NCBI GenBank assembly: GCA_964640055.1
Contig: CAZXFH010000022.1
Coordinates: forward strand, 1 to 50,967
Length of the DNA: 50,967 nucleotides
Direction: 5' to 3'
DNA from: CAZXFH01 sp964640055
Lineage (GTDB): Bacteria > Fidelibacterota > UBA2242 > JAFGTP01
A model generated the notes under the pieces. That model searched no databases, was not told the DNA's origin, and saw only the letters and a list, made by a program, of their open reading frames with translations. The position numbers and the translations under genes were made by a program. Shown piece by piece: positions 26,712-36,968 of this stretch (its first letter is position 1; each line of letters opens with the position of its first letter).

Positions 26712-29519
26712 ATGAAAAGGATATTAACATTGCATTATCAAATCCTAGGTTTCAGTCGGCGAATCGGAGGAATTATCACGGTAATTATGCTCCTTTTCAG
26801 CCTTCTCCTGGCCGGAACTACCGGTAAGATAACCGGACACGTTACTGATCAGAAAACCGGAGAACCCCTCATCGGATGTAATATTGTTTTGGAAGGGACC
26901 TACCTGGGTGCCGCCACTGATCAAAACGGCGAATATTTCATTCTGAATGTGCCTCCCGGTGAATATAACCTTAAAGCAACCATGATTGGATATCAGCCGG
27001 TGGTAGTTAAGAATGTCAGAGTCAACGTTGATTTAACAACCCGGCAGGATTTTGAACTTTCCAGTCAGGTCATTTCCGGGCAGGAAGTGGTGGTCGTGGC
27101 GCAGCAGCCTATTGTACGTAAAGATATCACCTCCAGCTCTGCGCGCATCTCCTCTGATGAATTGGAAGCCATCCCTGTGGAAACCTTTGACGAAGTGGTT
27201 CAAAAGCAAGCCGGAATTGTAGATGGACATTTCAGAGGTGGTCGCTCGGGGGAGACTCTATACATGATTGATGGTATGCCGGCCACCGATCCTTTTCAGG
27301 GCAATTTTGCTTCTAATGTAGAAAACGAAGCCATTAAGGAGCTGGAAGTTATCACAGGCTCATTTAATGCTGAGTATGGAACCGCTATGTCGGGTGTCGT
27401 CAATATTGTAACCAAAGATGGCAGCAATGACTATCAGGGTGGTTTGAATCTATATACCGGCCAATGGTTAACTTTGCAAAATGAAAATATTTTCCCCCAT
27501 CTCAAGCGCTTTAATCCCCTAAGTATTAACAATATACAAGCCAATGTCAGTGGCGCAATTGTTAAAGATCGCTTGTTTTTCTATGTGACGACGCGCTTTT
27601 ATGAAGAGGAGGGCTATTACTGGGGTCGCCGGTACTTTAATCCCCAGGATGGCTTTCATAAATCAGCGAACGAACAGAAAATTATGGTGGTCAACGAAAT
27701 CAGTATGGTCGACTCGCTGGTTAATCTCATCTCAGGTAACGCTGAAGCCGATACCACCTCTTTTATCCTAACAACCGGAGATTCATCCTGGTTACCCATG
27801 GATCCTTACGAAAAAATTAACATCCACGGAAAACTCACCTGGCGAGTTACGAATAAAATCACCCTGAAATACAATATTGTAACCGAAAACCCCATGAATT
27901 TTTTCGAAAAATCCACGATGAGTCCCATGACTTATCAGGATTATAACCATAATTTCAGATATAATCCCGAAGGGACCCTGACTCGCGAAAATTTTAATTT
28001 TAATCAAACCCTCCAATTAACTCACCAGCTGAGCAGTAAAACTTTTTATACAATCGGTATTAATCAATTCAATACCAACTATAAGGAATATTATTTTAAG
28101 GACCCCGCTAATCCACTTTATGGCGTATTGTCAGCCAGACTAAATGGCTTGCCGCCCAACACTTATAATATCGGTGGCATTGAGAATCATCATTATGACC
28201 GCAACACCACTTCGAATATTTTACGGACGGATCTTACCAGCCAAATCACCAAACGTCACCAGGTTAAAACCGGTCTGGAAGTCCAATCCCACCACTTAAA
28301 ATACCGAGACAATACTTTCGATTTAACCACGGGTTCGACGCAAGGTGATAAATTAAATGTAACCCCTTTACAAGTGGCTCTCTATGTTCAAGATAAAATT
28401 GAATTCAGTGATATCATCGTGAATGCGGGATTGCGGCTTGATTACTTTGATCCCAAAGCAAAAATGCCAGCCGATCCCACTGATCCGGACATCGATGCCC
28501 CGCTGAGGTCCTGGCTAAAAGATTATTCCCGGAGTCAGCTTGAAAAGATCTGGTGGGAGAAGGTAGCTCCCAAAGTCCAAGTAAGTCCACGTTTAGGGCT
28601 GGCTTACCCGATCACCGACCAGGGTGTGATTCACATCTCCTATGGACATTTCTTCCAAATGCCCAATTTTGAACACCTGTATACCAATCCGGAATGGGAA
28701 CTTGGCAATGATATTGGTGATATTCGCACTATGGGGAATCCCGATCTGGATGCGGAACAAACCATCAGCTATGAGATCGGTTTGCAGCAACAGCTGAGTG
28801 AAAACCTAAAAATGAATGCGGATTATTATGTCCGGGATGTACGGGGATGGATCAACCGGGAAAAACGGGTCATCGCCCGTGACGGACGCATATACGACCA
28901 ATATATCAACTCCGAATTTGCCAGTATCCGAGGGGTTACACTGGAGTTGAATAAACGTTTTGCGGATGGATATAGTTTTACAGTGGATTACACCTTTCAA
29001 ATCGCAGAAGGAACGGGTTCTGATCCCAATACCGGTGTTACCCGGCTTTCTTCCGGTCAGAAAATTGAAAAGCAGGTATTACCGCTGGACTGGGACCGCC
29101 GACACACCCTGAATGCCGATGTTGTTTTAGGACAACCCAATGACTGGACCACTAGTATTTTGATGACTATCGGCAGTGGATTACCCTATGATGCTGTAGC
29201 CCGCAATACCCCTTCCCCCTTTGTGCGTAACGACGGCCGCAAGCCGGTCTATATAAACTTTGATTTTAAAGCCACTAAAACCCTCCAGCTTTTTGGGCTT
29301 CGTCATACTGTCTACACCAAGGTTAATAATCTGCTAGATATTGCCAATGAAACCAATGTTTACGGTGACAGCGGACGGTCCACCTATTCCCGATCCGAAA
29401 TAATCTATCAGCATTCGGATTTCAGTCGCAAAGTCAATACCCTGGAAGAATATTATAATGATCCGTCTCGGTTTTCAAGTCCAATGCGCATTACTTTTGG
29501 TTATCAAATAGAAATATAA
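26712..29519 (+). CDS. TonB-dependent outer-membrane receptor (SusC-like role)
   Basis: A 935-residue outer-membrane transporter driven by TonB. After a signal peptide comes a carboxypeptidase-regulatory-like domain (about residues 38-120; 'GKITGHVTDQKTGEPLIGCN'), then the plug domain ('RGGRSGETLYMIDGMPATDP', 'GTAMSGVVNIVTKDGSNDYQ') and the 22-strand barrel, ending in the aromatic 'MRITFGYQIEI'. 'NPDLDAEQTISYEIGLQQQL' is a classic barrel signature. I chose the ATG at 26712; an upstream in-frame start at 26670 lies inside the preceding gene. It sits between the amylase and two giant secreted proteins and probably imports maltodextrin. It lacks a SusD gene next to it. Confidence 0.93.
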   Translation: MKRILTLHYQILGFSRRIGGIITVIMLLFSLLLAGTTGKITGHVTDQKTGEPLIGCNIVLEGTYLGAATDQNGEYFILNVPPGEYNLKATMIGYQPVVVKNVRVNVDLTTRQDFELSSQVISGQEVVVVAQQPIVRKDITSSSARISSDELEAIPVETFDEVVQKQAGIVDGHFRGGRSGETLYMIDGMPATDPFQGNFASNVENEAIKELEVITGSFNAEYGTAMSGVVNIVTKDGSNDYQGGLNLYTGQWLTLQNENIFPHLKRFNPLSINNIQANVSGAIVKDRLFFYVTTRFYEEEGYYWGRRYFNPQDGFHKSANEQKIMVVNEISMVDSLVNLISGNAEADTTSFILTTGDSSWLPMDPYEKINIHGKLTWRVTNKITLKYNIVTENPMNFFEKSTMSPMTYQDYNHNFRYNPEGTLTRENFNFNQTLQLTHQLSSKTFYTIGINQFNTNYKEYYFKDPANPLYGVLSARLNGLPPNTYNIGGIENHHYDRNTTSNILRTDLTSQITKRHQVKTGLEVQSHHLKYRDNTFDLTTGSTQGDKLNVTPLQVALYVQDKIEFSDIIVNAGLRLDYFDPKAKMPADPTDPDIDAPLRSWLKDYSRSQLEKIWWEKVAPKVQVSPRLGLAYPITDQGVIHISYGHFFQMPNFEHLYTNPEWELGNDIGDIRTMGNPDLDAEQTISYEIGLQQQLSENLKMNADYYVRDVRGWINREKRVIARDGRIYDQYINSEFASIRGVTLELNKRFADGYSFTVDYTFQIAEGTGSDPNTGVTRLSSGQKIEKQVLPLDWDRRHTLNADVVLGQPNDWTTSILMTIGSGLPYDAVARNTPSPFVRNDGRKPVYINFDFKATKTLQLFGLRHTVYTKVNNLLDIANETNVYGDSGRSTYSRSEIIYQHSDFSRKVNTLEEYYNDPSRFSSPMRITFGYQIEI

Positions 29520-29529
29520 GGAATTAAAA

Positions 29530-32500
29530 TTGCATCGTTTAAATCAAATACAAAAAAAAGTTGTTCTGGTTCTTATCGGCATGCTGGGTGTGTTACTGAC
29601 TGCTCAGGAACAAGAACCTCTGGGTGACCGCGTGTATCGTAAAGAGGGTATCCACAATGGAAACAAGGTTCGCACTCTCTTTTCTAACACCGGATTAGTT
29701 GCTGGTGATATAACTGGCAATGCACCGGAAGGTGAATGGCCGCGGGGCAGCGGTAACAGCTATGTCGGGGATGTCAGTCCTCTGTTTGGGGTAGAGTTAC
29801 GCCGTCACTGGCAATGGTCATTTTTGTTGAATGACGATGGTACTATCACTGGTATTGATTATGACATTTCCGGCATTGATTCCCTGACTCAATTGACCCG
29901 TTTATCCGAATATGCCAACCATACCGTGGGAAACGACACCATTTACGCCACTTTCCGTGATACGGTTACCTCAGTGGCAACTTCAGATGGTCCCCGCGGA
30001 TGGACGGATGGGCCGGGCAGTGGGCAGATTACCTGGACCCTGGAGCCCCGACCTGGTTATGCTGATGAAAGTCAGGATCAGATCGCCATCAGCACCGATC
30101 TGGATAATGACGGCGATGGTAAACCGGATTCCTGGCCTTGGGTATGGCCCGATAAACCGTCCTGGGTAAATCCGGAAGGGATTCCCTATTGGAATGGCTA
30201 CTTCGGACGCGGGGTGATGGCCGCTGACCAGGAATCTTACTTTGTCATGGATGATTCCAAAGATAAAGAGTTTAACTATTACCGGCAGGGAGAAGGCCCC
30301 CGGGTATTTGTACCCGATACAACCTATCCCGAAAAATATGGGGCCGGATTAAAGGTCAGGGTCAGAGGCTTACAATGGGCCCATTTTCTGGCTGAAGATA
30401 TCATCTACTGGTTATATGAGGTCAATAATAACAGCACTACCAATTATCAGAAGGTGACTTTTGGCATGATGGTCGGGACGCTCAGTGGCGGACGTTGTAA
30501 CGATCATATCGACGCCCAGGATGACTTATCATATTTTGACAATCAAAATGACATTACCTATAGCTGGGACGCCCCGCCTTCCTATAGCCCCTGTTATGAC
30601 GGACCTGTTGGTTATGCGGGTTACGCCTTCTTGGAGAGTCCGGGTAATCCTTTTGACGGCATCGACAATGACGGCGACAGCCAAAATCCGAATTCACCGC
30701 AACTTTCGGAAACCTCCTTTGAACCGATACACTACGATATCGGAGATAAGGTCGTACTGATAGATAAGGTTACTTATAAACGCACCACCTACACCATTGA
30801 AAAATTTCCGGATACCGTCTATACAGGCGGCCGGAAAATCATCCTGTTAGCAAATAATTTGCTGGAAGAAGTAGTCGGCAACATTATTGATGATAATTTA
30901 AATGGTATCATCGACGAAGACTATTATACTCACTATTATAACCGCTTGAATCGAGGGGAAGGTTTTCCACCCTTGCCACCTTTGAAGTATGTTGATTATG
31001 TTACTGGAGCGGGCAGTCATGATAAACTAATCGATGAAAGACGCAACGACGGGATTGACAATGACGGCGACTGGGATCCGGTTCTTCATGATGTGGGAGC
31101 CGATGGCGTGGCCGGCACCAGTGATCCGGGTGAAGGGGATGGCATACCCACCGCAGGTGAGCCCAATTTTGATGCGGTTGATGTCAATGAATCCGACCAG
31201 ATCGGTTTAACCAGCTTCAATTACTTTACACCGCCTGGAAAAGTGCGCATGAGTGATGACTACAAATGGTCCAGTCGTACTCCGGGTGAATTATGGACGC
31301 GTCAGACCCCGGGTAACTACGATGAAATCGTCCTGGAGCCGGCTGACGGTGACTTTATTTACGGCTCAGGCTATTTTCCACTGCCGGTCGGAGTAAGCGA
31401 ACGTTTCTCCATGGCCCTGCTCTTCGGTGAAGATTTTGAAGATATTCTTACCAATAAGGAAATTAACCAACAGATTTACGACAATAATTATCAATTCACC
31501 CGCCCTCCGGACAAACCAATCGTACATGCTGTGGCTCAGGATGGTCAGGTTACAATTTACTGGGACAACTCCGCCGAATCTTCCGTTGATCCCGTATTGG
31601 GCAAGGATTTTGAAGGCTATAAGATCTACCGGGCTACTGATATCGGATTCAACGAGATCAATGACATTACCAACGCCAAAGGGATCAAATATTTTTATAA
31701 GCCCATTGCGCAATTTGATCTTGATAACGGTATTAAAGGATTTTATCGGGGCGATGCCGCTTTCACCGGCGGGATTTCCTTTTATCTAGGTAATGATTCT
31801 GGACTGCAATACGCCTTTACCGATACCACAGTTAATAACGGTATGAATTATTACTATGCGGTTGTCTCCTATGACCGCGGTGACGCCAGCACAGGGATTT
31901 TCCCGGCTGAATGCTCGAAAACTATCCAGAAACTAGGCGAAAAAGTAATCCTGGATAAAAATACCGTTGCGGTACAACCCAGTGCCAATGTCGCCGGCTA
32001 CATTCCGCCGGATACTTCGGCAGGTGTCACACACCGTAGCGGGGATGGCGATGGGGAACTATTTTACCAACTCCTGAATCCCAACCTCTTAGCGGCGGAT
32101 GCCGACCATCAAATTTCTATCTACTTTTTCGATACTGCCACCGATGATATTGATAATGACGGTGACGGTTTAATTTATAAAGCCGATACCATGGCTTACA
32201 CGCTTTATGATACCACCCTTTATATTCCCCCCAGCGTGGACACTCAGAGTGTACATCTCTCCTTTTCCCGGGGAGATACATTTTCAGTGGATACACTCTT
32301 GAAATTCCAGCCAACTTTGACTGATATAGAGGAAGCCCTGGCCCGCATTACCACATTTTATACCATTGTGGATAATTATCAAAAGTCCGGGGAAACGGTC
32401 AGTGAAACGGTTATCGATAAAAGCAATCGCTTTGGCATCAATCAGCAAAATCTGGATAATATCATCCAATCCCTGCATACCACCCCCGCCAAACTCTTTC

Positions 32501-33390
32501 CCAAAGACTATAATTTTATGCCTGATTATCCTCTGGGTATGAAACTGTTTTTTAACAATACCTGGACCCCGGAAATCAGTTCGTATAGTTGGGAATCCGA
32601 TAATGTACAACTTGAGCCCCAACTACAACCCTGGCGTCAGCAGGGTCACCGCGCCCCTGGAAATTATCAGCTCAACTTCAGCGGTCAATATTATACTTCC
32701 TTCAGCCCCTCTGCCTCAGCTTATGGTAATTTTAATCTACTGGATATCAATGTTCAGGCCAATAATGAATGGTCAGACCGTGAGATTAGCTTAGCAATAA
32801 AGGACAACGGCGATCAACAGTTTGGCGCAGAGGACACGCTTGTATTTTTTGAACATCTGCCCGCCACCTCTAGTGCCAATCCCCAGGCCATTCAGAAACA
32901 TGCCACCTGGATGCTTACTTTTAACACGCTGAATGCCTCGGCCAATTTACCCGCTGGAACAGATCAGCTCACGCTCACAACCTCTAAACCGCTTACTTAC
33001 CGGGACGAATTCACCATTACCATTCAGGGTGCCAGATCCAGTGCTGTTGATTTCGATCAAATTACCGAAAAAAATAAAAAAATCAGAGTGGTACCCAACC
33101 CCTATAAAGCCACTGCACTCTGGGAGCCACGCACCAATATTGAACAGGGTCGGGCCCAACGCCGCATCGATTTTGTGAATGTACCTGTTTCCGCGACCAT
33201 TCGGATTTACACCGTACGGGGAGATTTGATCAAAACGATTCATCATGATGGAAACTACAGCAGTGGTAATGTCTCCTGGGATCTGATCAGCCGGGATGGT
33301 TTACCCATTGCCTACGGCATCTATATCTATCATGTTACCAGCCCAAAACTAAAAGAAGATTTTATTGGAAAATTCGCGGTGATTAAATGA
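29530..33390 (+). CDS. Giant secreted protein with DNDGD calcium-type motifs and a C-terminal sorting-like domain
   Basis: A 1286-residue protein I cannot name. An N-terminal hydrophobic leader ('VVLVLIGMLGVLLTAQE') implies export. The first 650 residues carry several Asp-rich loops like EF-hand/TSP3 calcium sites ('DLDNDGDGKPD', 'GIDNDGDSQNP', 'GIDNDGDWDP', 'DIDNDGDGL'). Around residues 665-780 is a fibronectin-III-like unit ('GQVTIYWDNSAESS', 'FEGYKIYRATD', 'NYYYAVVSYDRGD'). The last 110 residues, from 'RVVPNPYKATALWEPR' to 'YGIYIYHVTSPKL' and 'GKFAVIK', resemble a T9SS type A sorting domain with PNPY in place of YPNPFNP. The TTG start is supported by AAGGA seven bases upstream. It probably sits at the cell surface next to the TonB receptor and may help capture glucan. 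Confidence 0.75.
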   Translation: MHRLNQIQKKVVLVLIGMLGVLLTAQEQEPLGDRVYRKEGIHNGNKVRTLFSNTGLVAGDITGNAPEGEWPRGSGNSYVGDVSPLFGVELRRHWQWSFLLNDDGTITGIDYDISGIDSLTQLTRLSEYANHTVGNDTIYATFRDTVTSVATSDGPRGWTDGPGSGQITWTLEPRPGYADESQDQIAISTDLDNDGDGKPDSWPWVWPDKPSWVNPEGIPYWNGYFGRGVMAADQESYFVMDDSKDKEFNYYRQGEGPRVFVPDTTYPEKYGAGLKVRVRGLQWAHFLAEDIIYWLYEVNNNSTTNYQKVTFGMMVGTLSGGRCNDHIDAQDDLSYFDNQNDITYSWDAPPSYSPCYDGPVGYAGYAFLESPGNPFDGIDNDGDSQNPNSPQLSETSFEPIHYDIGDKVVLIDKVTYKRTTYTIEKFPDTVYTGGRKIILLANNLLEEVVGNIIDDNLNGIIDEDYYTHYYNRLNRGEGFPPLPPLKYVDYVTGAGSHDKLIDERRNDGIDNDGDWDPVLHDVGADGVAGTSDPGEGDGIPTAGEPNFDAVDVNESDQIGLTSFNYFTPPGKVRMSDDYKWSSRTPGELWTRQTPGNYDEIVLEPADGDFIYGSGYFPLPVGVSERFSMALLFGEDFEDILTNKEINQQIYDNNYQFTRPPDKPIVHAVAQDGQVTIYWDNSAESSVDPVLGKDFEGYKIYRATDIGFNEINDITNAKGIKYFYKPIAQFDLDNGIKGFYRGDAAFTGGISFYLGNDSGLQYAFTDTTVNNGMNYYYAVVSYDRGDASTGIFPAECSKTIQKLGEKVILDKNTVAVQPSANVAGYIPPDTSAGVTHRSGDGDGELFYQLLNPNLLAADADHQISIYFFDTATDDIDNDGDGLIYKADTMAYTLYDTTLYIPPSVDTQSVHLSFSRGDTFSVDTLLKFQPTLTDIEEALARITTFYTIVDNYQKSGETVSETVIDKSNRFGINQQNLDNIIQSLHTTPAKLFPKDYNFMPDYPLGMKLFFNNTWTPEISSYSWESDNVQLEPQLQPWRQQGHRAPGNYQLNFSGQYYTSFSPSASAYGNFNLLDINVQANNEWSDREISLAIKDNGDQQFGAEDTLVFFEHLPATSSANPQAIQKHATWMLTFNTLNASANLPAGTDQLTLTTSKPLTYRDEFTITIQGARSSAVDFDQITEKNKKIRVVPNPYKATALWEPRTNIEQGRAQRRIDFVNVPVSATIRIYTVRGDLIKTIHHDGNYSSGNVSWDLISRDGLPIAYGIYIYHVTSPKLKEDFIGKFAVIK

Positions 33391-36300
33391 GCAACAAGAA
33401 AAGTTTAACTGAATTTATAACGGTAACAACAGGATTCTGTTTGATTATATTGTGGGCCGGTTTTGGTTTGGCTCAGACTCTGGAATCCATCCCTCCCAGC
33501 AATCCAGATGTAGATGCTGTTCCGGGTGACGGCTTCGTAAAAATATATTGGAATTCTACCCCGGAAAATGATGTGGACAGTGTCTTAAAAAAATTGTATC
33601 CTCAAACACCGGCCAAATGGAATAATTTTGAGGGGTATAAAATATATCGCGCCACTGACTATCAGTTTGAGGGGATCCATACCATCACCGATGGACACGG
33701 GGTGAAACGTTATTACAAACCTCTAGTCCAATTTGACCGTCTTAACGGCATTGAGGATCATTTCAAAGGAAATAGCGGTTTAGGAATCCCCTTGGTCTTT
33801 ACCAATACCAGTGATAACAGCTTTGATAACGCTCTGCCGCCCTTTTATCCCGATATCCGACCCATGCAACAGGATGACAATCTCTTTCAGGAATCCAGTA
33901 ATGGTACTTGGCGCTTGTCAATTACGGATATTGATACCTCGAAAAATATTGGTCAATTAGTAAACTGGAAAATTGCCTTTAAAGCCAGTCATGAGGATAC
34001 TTTTATTCACCAATTCAAGGGTACAATTTCAGATCTGAATGTTATTGAAAACCCTGGTTTTGATCAATTTACCGGTGGCGATCAGTCAAATCCTGTAATG
34101 TGGAAACGCTATCAACCGGAAAGCATGTTCTTCCAGGGGGTCAATAAAACCAGCGCACCGGGCCGGCAACTTAAGGTAAAAGCCTCCAACTTCTGGGATG
34201 TCAGTACCAAGAACCGTATTCAAAATGGAGATTTCGAGGAAGTCAGCGATACCACCGACTGGGAAAAAATATATGACCATCAAGCCCTGAACCTGGATTG
34301 GATCACTGCATATGCAGCTGACTCAACCGGCTGGCTAAAATTGGATATCAAGACCGACTCTATTGCAGGTATCAACTGGTCCCTACCTGCCAGCTTCAGA
34401 ATTGAGGCGCCTGACTGGTCTGCTTATCAGGTCAAAGTCGCTGGAGAAAACATACCCCAAGGCGCAATTTTATATCTCGGGTTGAATGAAGGAACTGAGA
34501 AAACAGTGCGGCTGGGCAACTTACCAACCGATACGGTTCGTTTTAACTATTATCGTCAACTGGGTAGTGACCTGACCGATGTCAGTTTATACGTCAAAAA
34601 TGCGCAGGACGCCACGGTATATATAAACCGGATCAAGGCCTCCACCGCGGAGCTACTCACCCAGGAGGTTTATCAGCGGTTGCCACGCGTTGTCCCTGGG
34701 GCTGACTATACCTGGCAAACCAAAATATTTGATAATGACCCCAGCATTGAAATTACCCCCGGCTACCGGGCTTACCTTCCCAATCAAGAGATCAACGAAT
34801 ATACCCAGCATGGCTGGGAACATACCGAGGATGACTCTATTTATCAATATTTTTCCCGCAGCTTCAGCGCCCCGGAGAACCTGCAAGACGGGATATTCTA
34901 TTATAAACTGTCTGTCAACGCCAATGCCTGGCAGGATACCGCGGTTTTCTATCTTGACAGTTTGACCATGACAGGTAACAGTAAATGGGGGCTGAATCTA
35001 TATCCCCAGGTCAACTCTGCCATCACTGTTAATAACGCTCCTAGCAACTGGAATGATTTTCAGGTGATCCTGGATATCGCGCATCCCTGGTTATATGAGC
35101 TGAAAATTGACCTGACCGGGCCAAGCAGCCAAAAATATTCCTTAATGAATGGGGTATATGCCCGTAGCTTCCTGGATGGCACTTATGGCATTGCCCAGTA
35201 CCTGGGAGATGAAAGCGGCCTGCAATATACTTATACAGATACCAGCGTGTCTAACGGCCAACGTTATTTTTATGCGGTTGTGGCCTATGATCACGGCGAT
35301 TCACTTTATAATATCTTACCCATAGAGGGCAACAAACTTATCCGGATCGAAAATGACGCATATGTCTTTGCCGAGAACACAACCATGGTCATTCCCAATC
35401 CCTATGCCAAGGGATATACGCCTCCTTCGATCAACGACGCGGGGATTACTCATCAGGGACCTTCTACTGGGTCCATTTCGCTGGATGTTGTGGACTCCCG
35501 TAAAGTAAAGAACGACATGCAATACGAGGTGTATTTTTATGACACCTCCAATGATCCTCATTATACCCCCAATTCCACACTGGAATATTTCCTCAATAAG
35601 ACCACAGCCTATGGCATCCGGAATACGGTCAATAACGACACTTTGGTGAAATACAATCGCAATATTTCTCAGCCTTCCCCGGTTTTCAACGGATTGCGAA
35701 TTCAGCTCGATAACCCTGAGCAGATAGAAGTAAGGCGGGACAGTATCAGATGGCAAGGCAGTCAATTGTCGCACCCGGAAATTTCAACCGATATTTCCGA
35801 CCTAGGCGGTAACCGCTATCCCTGCAAATACAAACTCACTTTTTCAGATACCACGGCTGATACTGCCATTGCCTACCAGCATGGATTTGTTAAACTGAAA
35901 TCCAGACCGGTTGATTTTAGTATGGTTAATTTACTCTATAACAAGCCAGTTAAATTTGCTTACCGTCCTGTGTCCGGTAAAGATGACTTTATTATCTATC
36001 CGCTTTTCGCCGATACGCTGGACACCAGTGGTAATCCGGTGAACTTTCCTTACAAATCCGGCTGGTACATTAAACTGCTCTTTGATGGTGATAATCTAAT
36101 TGCCAACCAATCCGCGGATAAGGGTGGATTGTTCTTCTGGCAAGATGCCGACAGCACGGTATCCTATCAAAGAGTGACCGGGTTTGGCAATATACCGCTA
36201 TTTAAAACCGGGGATGCCACTATTCTTTTCTGGGAGATAGGAGCGGCTCCGAGTTCATCCAATCCCAAATTTGTGAGCCTGGGTACGGATAGTCTGGTGA

Positions 36301-36947
36301 ATCCCGGATTATATTATTTCAAAGGCTGGCTGAAGGCCACTGCACCCCAGACAGTACATTTTGGAACGGAGACCAAAGATACCACTTTCCATGTCACTGA
36401 AAGTTATAGTGAGTTTTCCATCCCGATTGAAATTTCAGATACAACCCAGTTGGGCTTGACTTGGGAATCCATTGGTAATGACACCTTATATGTTTATGAC
36501 ATCGCCTTTAATGAAAAGTACCGCTATCAAAAGGGAGATTATCTGATTTTTTCCACCACCGTCCAATTTCAGCATCAGGATACCTATCAATTTACCACCC
36601 AGGCTGCTGGAGAGCAGCTGACCGCTGAAGACAATTGGGAGAACTTCACCGTGGTACCCAATCCCTATATTCTGACTGCGTCTTGGGATTATGAGCCCAA
36701 CTCACCGGGCAGTTATTCGCATAAAATCTCCTTTGTAAATGTCCCCCAAGATGCACAAATCCGGATCTTCACCGTGCGCGGTGATTTGGTAACTAAACTG
36801 GAACATTCCAGCAACATTTTTAATGGTACCATAGACTGGAACCTAACAAATGAAGCAGGTAAAAATGTGGCTTACGGCGTTTATATTTATCATATCCGCA
36901 GCAAAAAATTAGGACAAAAAATTGGCAAGTTTGCCATTATTCGCTAA
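33387..36947 (+). CDS. Giant secreted protein with a split, permuted P-domain and CBM-like modules
   Basis: A 1186-residue exported protein ('GFCLIILWAGFGLAQ' leader), overlapping the preceding gene by ATGA. Its N-terminal fibronectin-III-like unit ('FVKIYWNSTPENDVDS', 'FEGYKIYRATD') and its C-terminal half ('YFYAVVAYDHGD', 'VVPNPYILTASWDYE', 'VAYGVYIYHIRSKKLG') are paralogous to the C-terminal half of the preceding protein. Between them is an insertion of about 450 residues. It opens with the second half of a proprotein-convertase P-domain ('NGTWRLSITDIDTSKNIGQL'), runs through carbohydrate-binding-like segments ('NGDFEEVSDTTDWEK'), and ends with the first half of a P-domain ('AHPWLYELKIDLTGPS'). 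A sorting-type C-terminus suggests T9SS export. Function unknown; a glucan-capture or receptor-lid role is inferred from position. Confidence 0.75.
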   Translation: MSNKKSLTEFITVTTGFCLIILWAGFGLAQTLESIPPSNPDVDAVPGDGFVKIYWNSTPENDVDSVLKKLYPQTPAKWNNFEGYKIYRATDYQFEGIHTITDGHGVKRYYKPLVQFDRLNGIEDHFKGNSGLGIPLVFTNTSDNSFDNALPPFYPDIRPMQQDDNLFQESSNGTWRLSITDIDTSKNIGQLVNWKIAFKASHEDTFIHQFKGTISDLNVIENPGFDQFTGGDQSNPVMWKRYQPESMFFQGVNKTSAPGRQLKVKASNFWDVSTKNRIQNGDFEEVSDTTDWEKIYDHQALNLDWITAYAADSTGWLKLDIKTDSIAGINWSLPASFRIEAPDWSAYQVKVAGENIPQGAILYLGLNEGTEKTVRLGNLPTDTVRFNYYRQLGSDLTDVSLYVKNAQDATVYINRIKASTAELLTQEVYQRLPRVVPGADYTWQTKIFDNDPSIEITPGYRAYLPNQEINEYTQHGWEHTEDDSIYQYFSRSFSAPENLQDGIFYYKLSVNANAWQDTAVFYLDSLTMTGNSKWGLNLYPQVNSAITVNNAPSNWNDFQVILDIAHPWLYELKIDLTGPSSQKYSLMNGVYARSFLDGTYGIAQYLGDESGLQYTYTDTSVSNGQRYFYAVVAYDHGDSLYNILPIEGNKLIRIENDAYVFAENTTMVIPNPYAKGYTPPSINDAGITHQGPSTGSISLDVVDSRKVKNDMQYEVYFYDTSNDPHYTPNSTLEYFLNKTTAYGIRNTVNNDTLVKYNRNISQPSPVFNGLRIQLDNPEQIEVRRDSIRWQGSQLSHPEISTDISDLGGNRYPCKYKLTFSDTTADTAIAYQHGFVKLKSRPVDFSMVNLLYNKPVKFAYRPVSGKDDFIIYPLFADTLDTSGNPVNFPYKSGWYIKLLFDGDNLIANQSADKGGLFFWQDADSTVSYQRVTGFGNIPLFKTGDATILFWEIGAAPSSSNPKFVSLGTDSLVNPGLYYFKGWLKATAPQTVHFGTETKDTTFHVTESYSEFSIPIEISDTTQLGLTWESIGNDTLYVYDIAFNEKYRYQKGDYLIFSTTVQFQHQDTYQFTTQAAGEQLTAEDNWENFTVVPNPYILTASWDYEPNSPGSYSHKISFVNVPQDAQIRIFTVRGDLVTKLEHSSNIFNGTIDWNLTNEAGKNVAYGVYIYHIRSKKLGQKIGKFAIIR

Positions 36948-36968
36948 TTTATCATAAAGGAAAACACC

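Noticed and set aside
30060..32180. DNDGD-type motifs as evidence of a dockerin domain
   Set aside because: The loops are scattered singly over hundreds of residues and lack the paired 22-residue dockerin spacing; generic calcium loops fit better.
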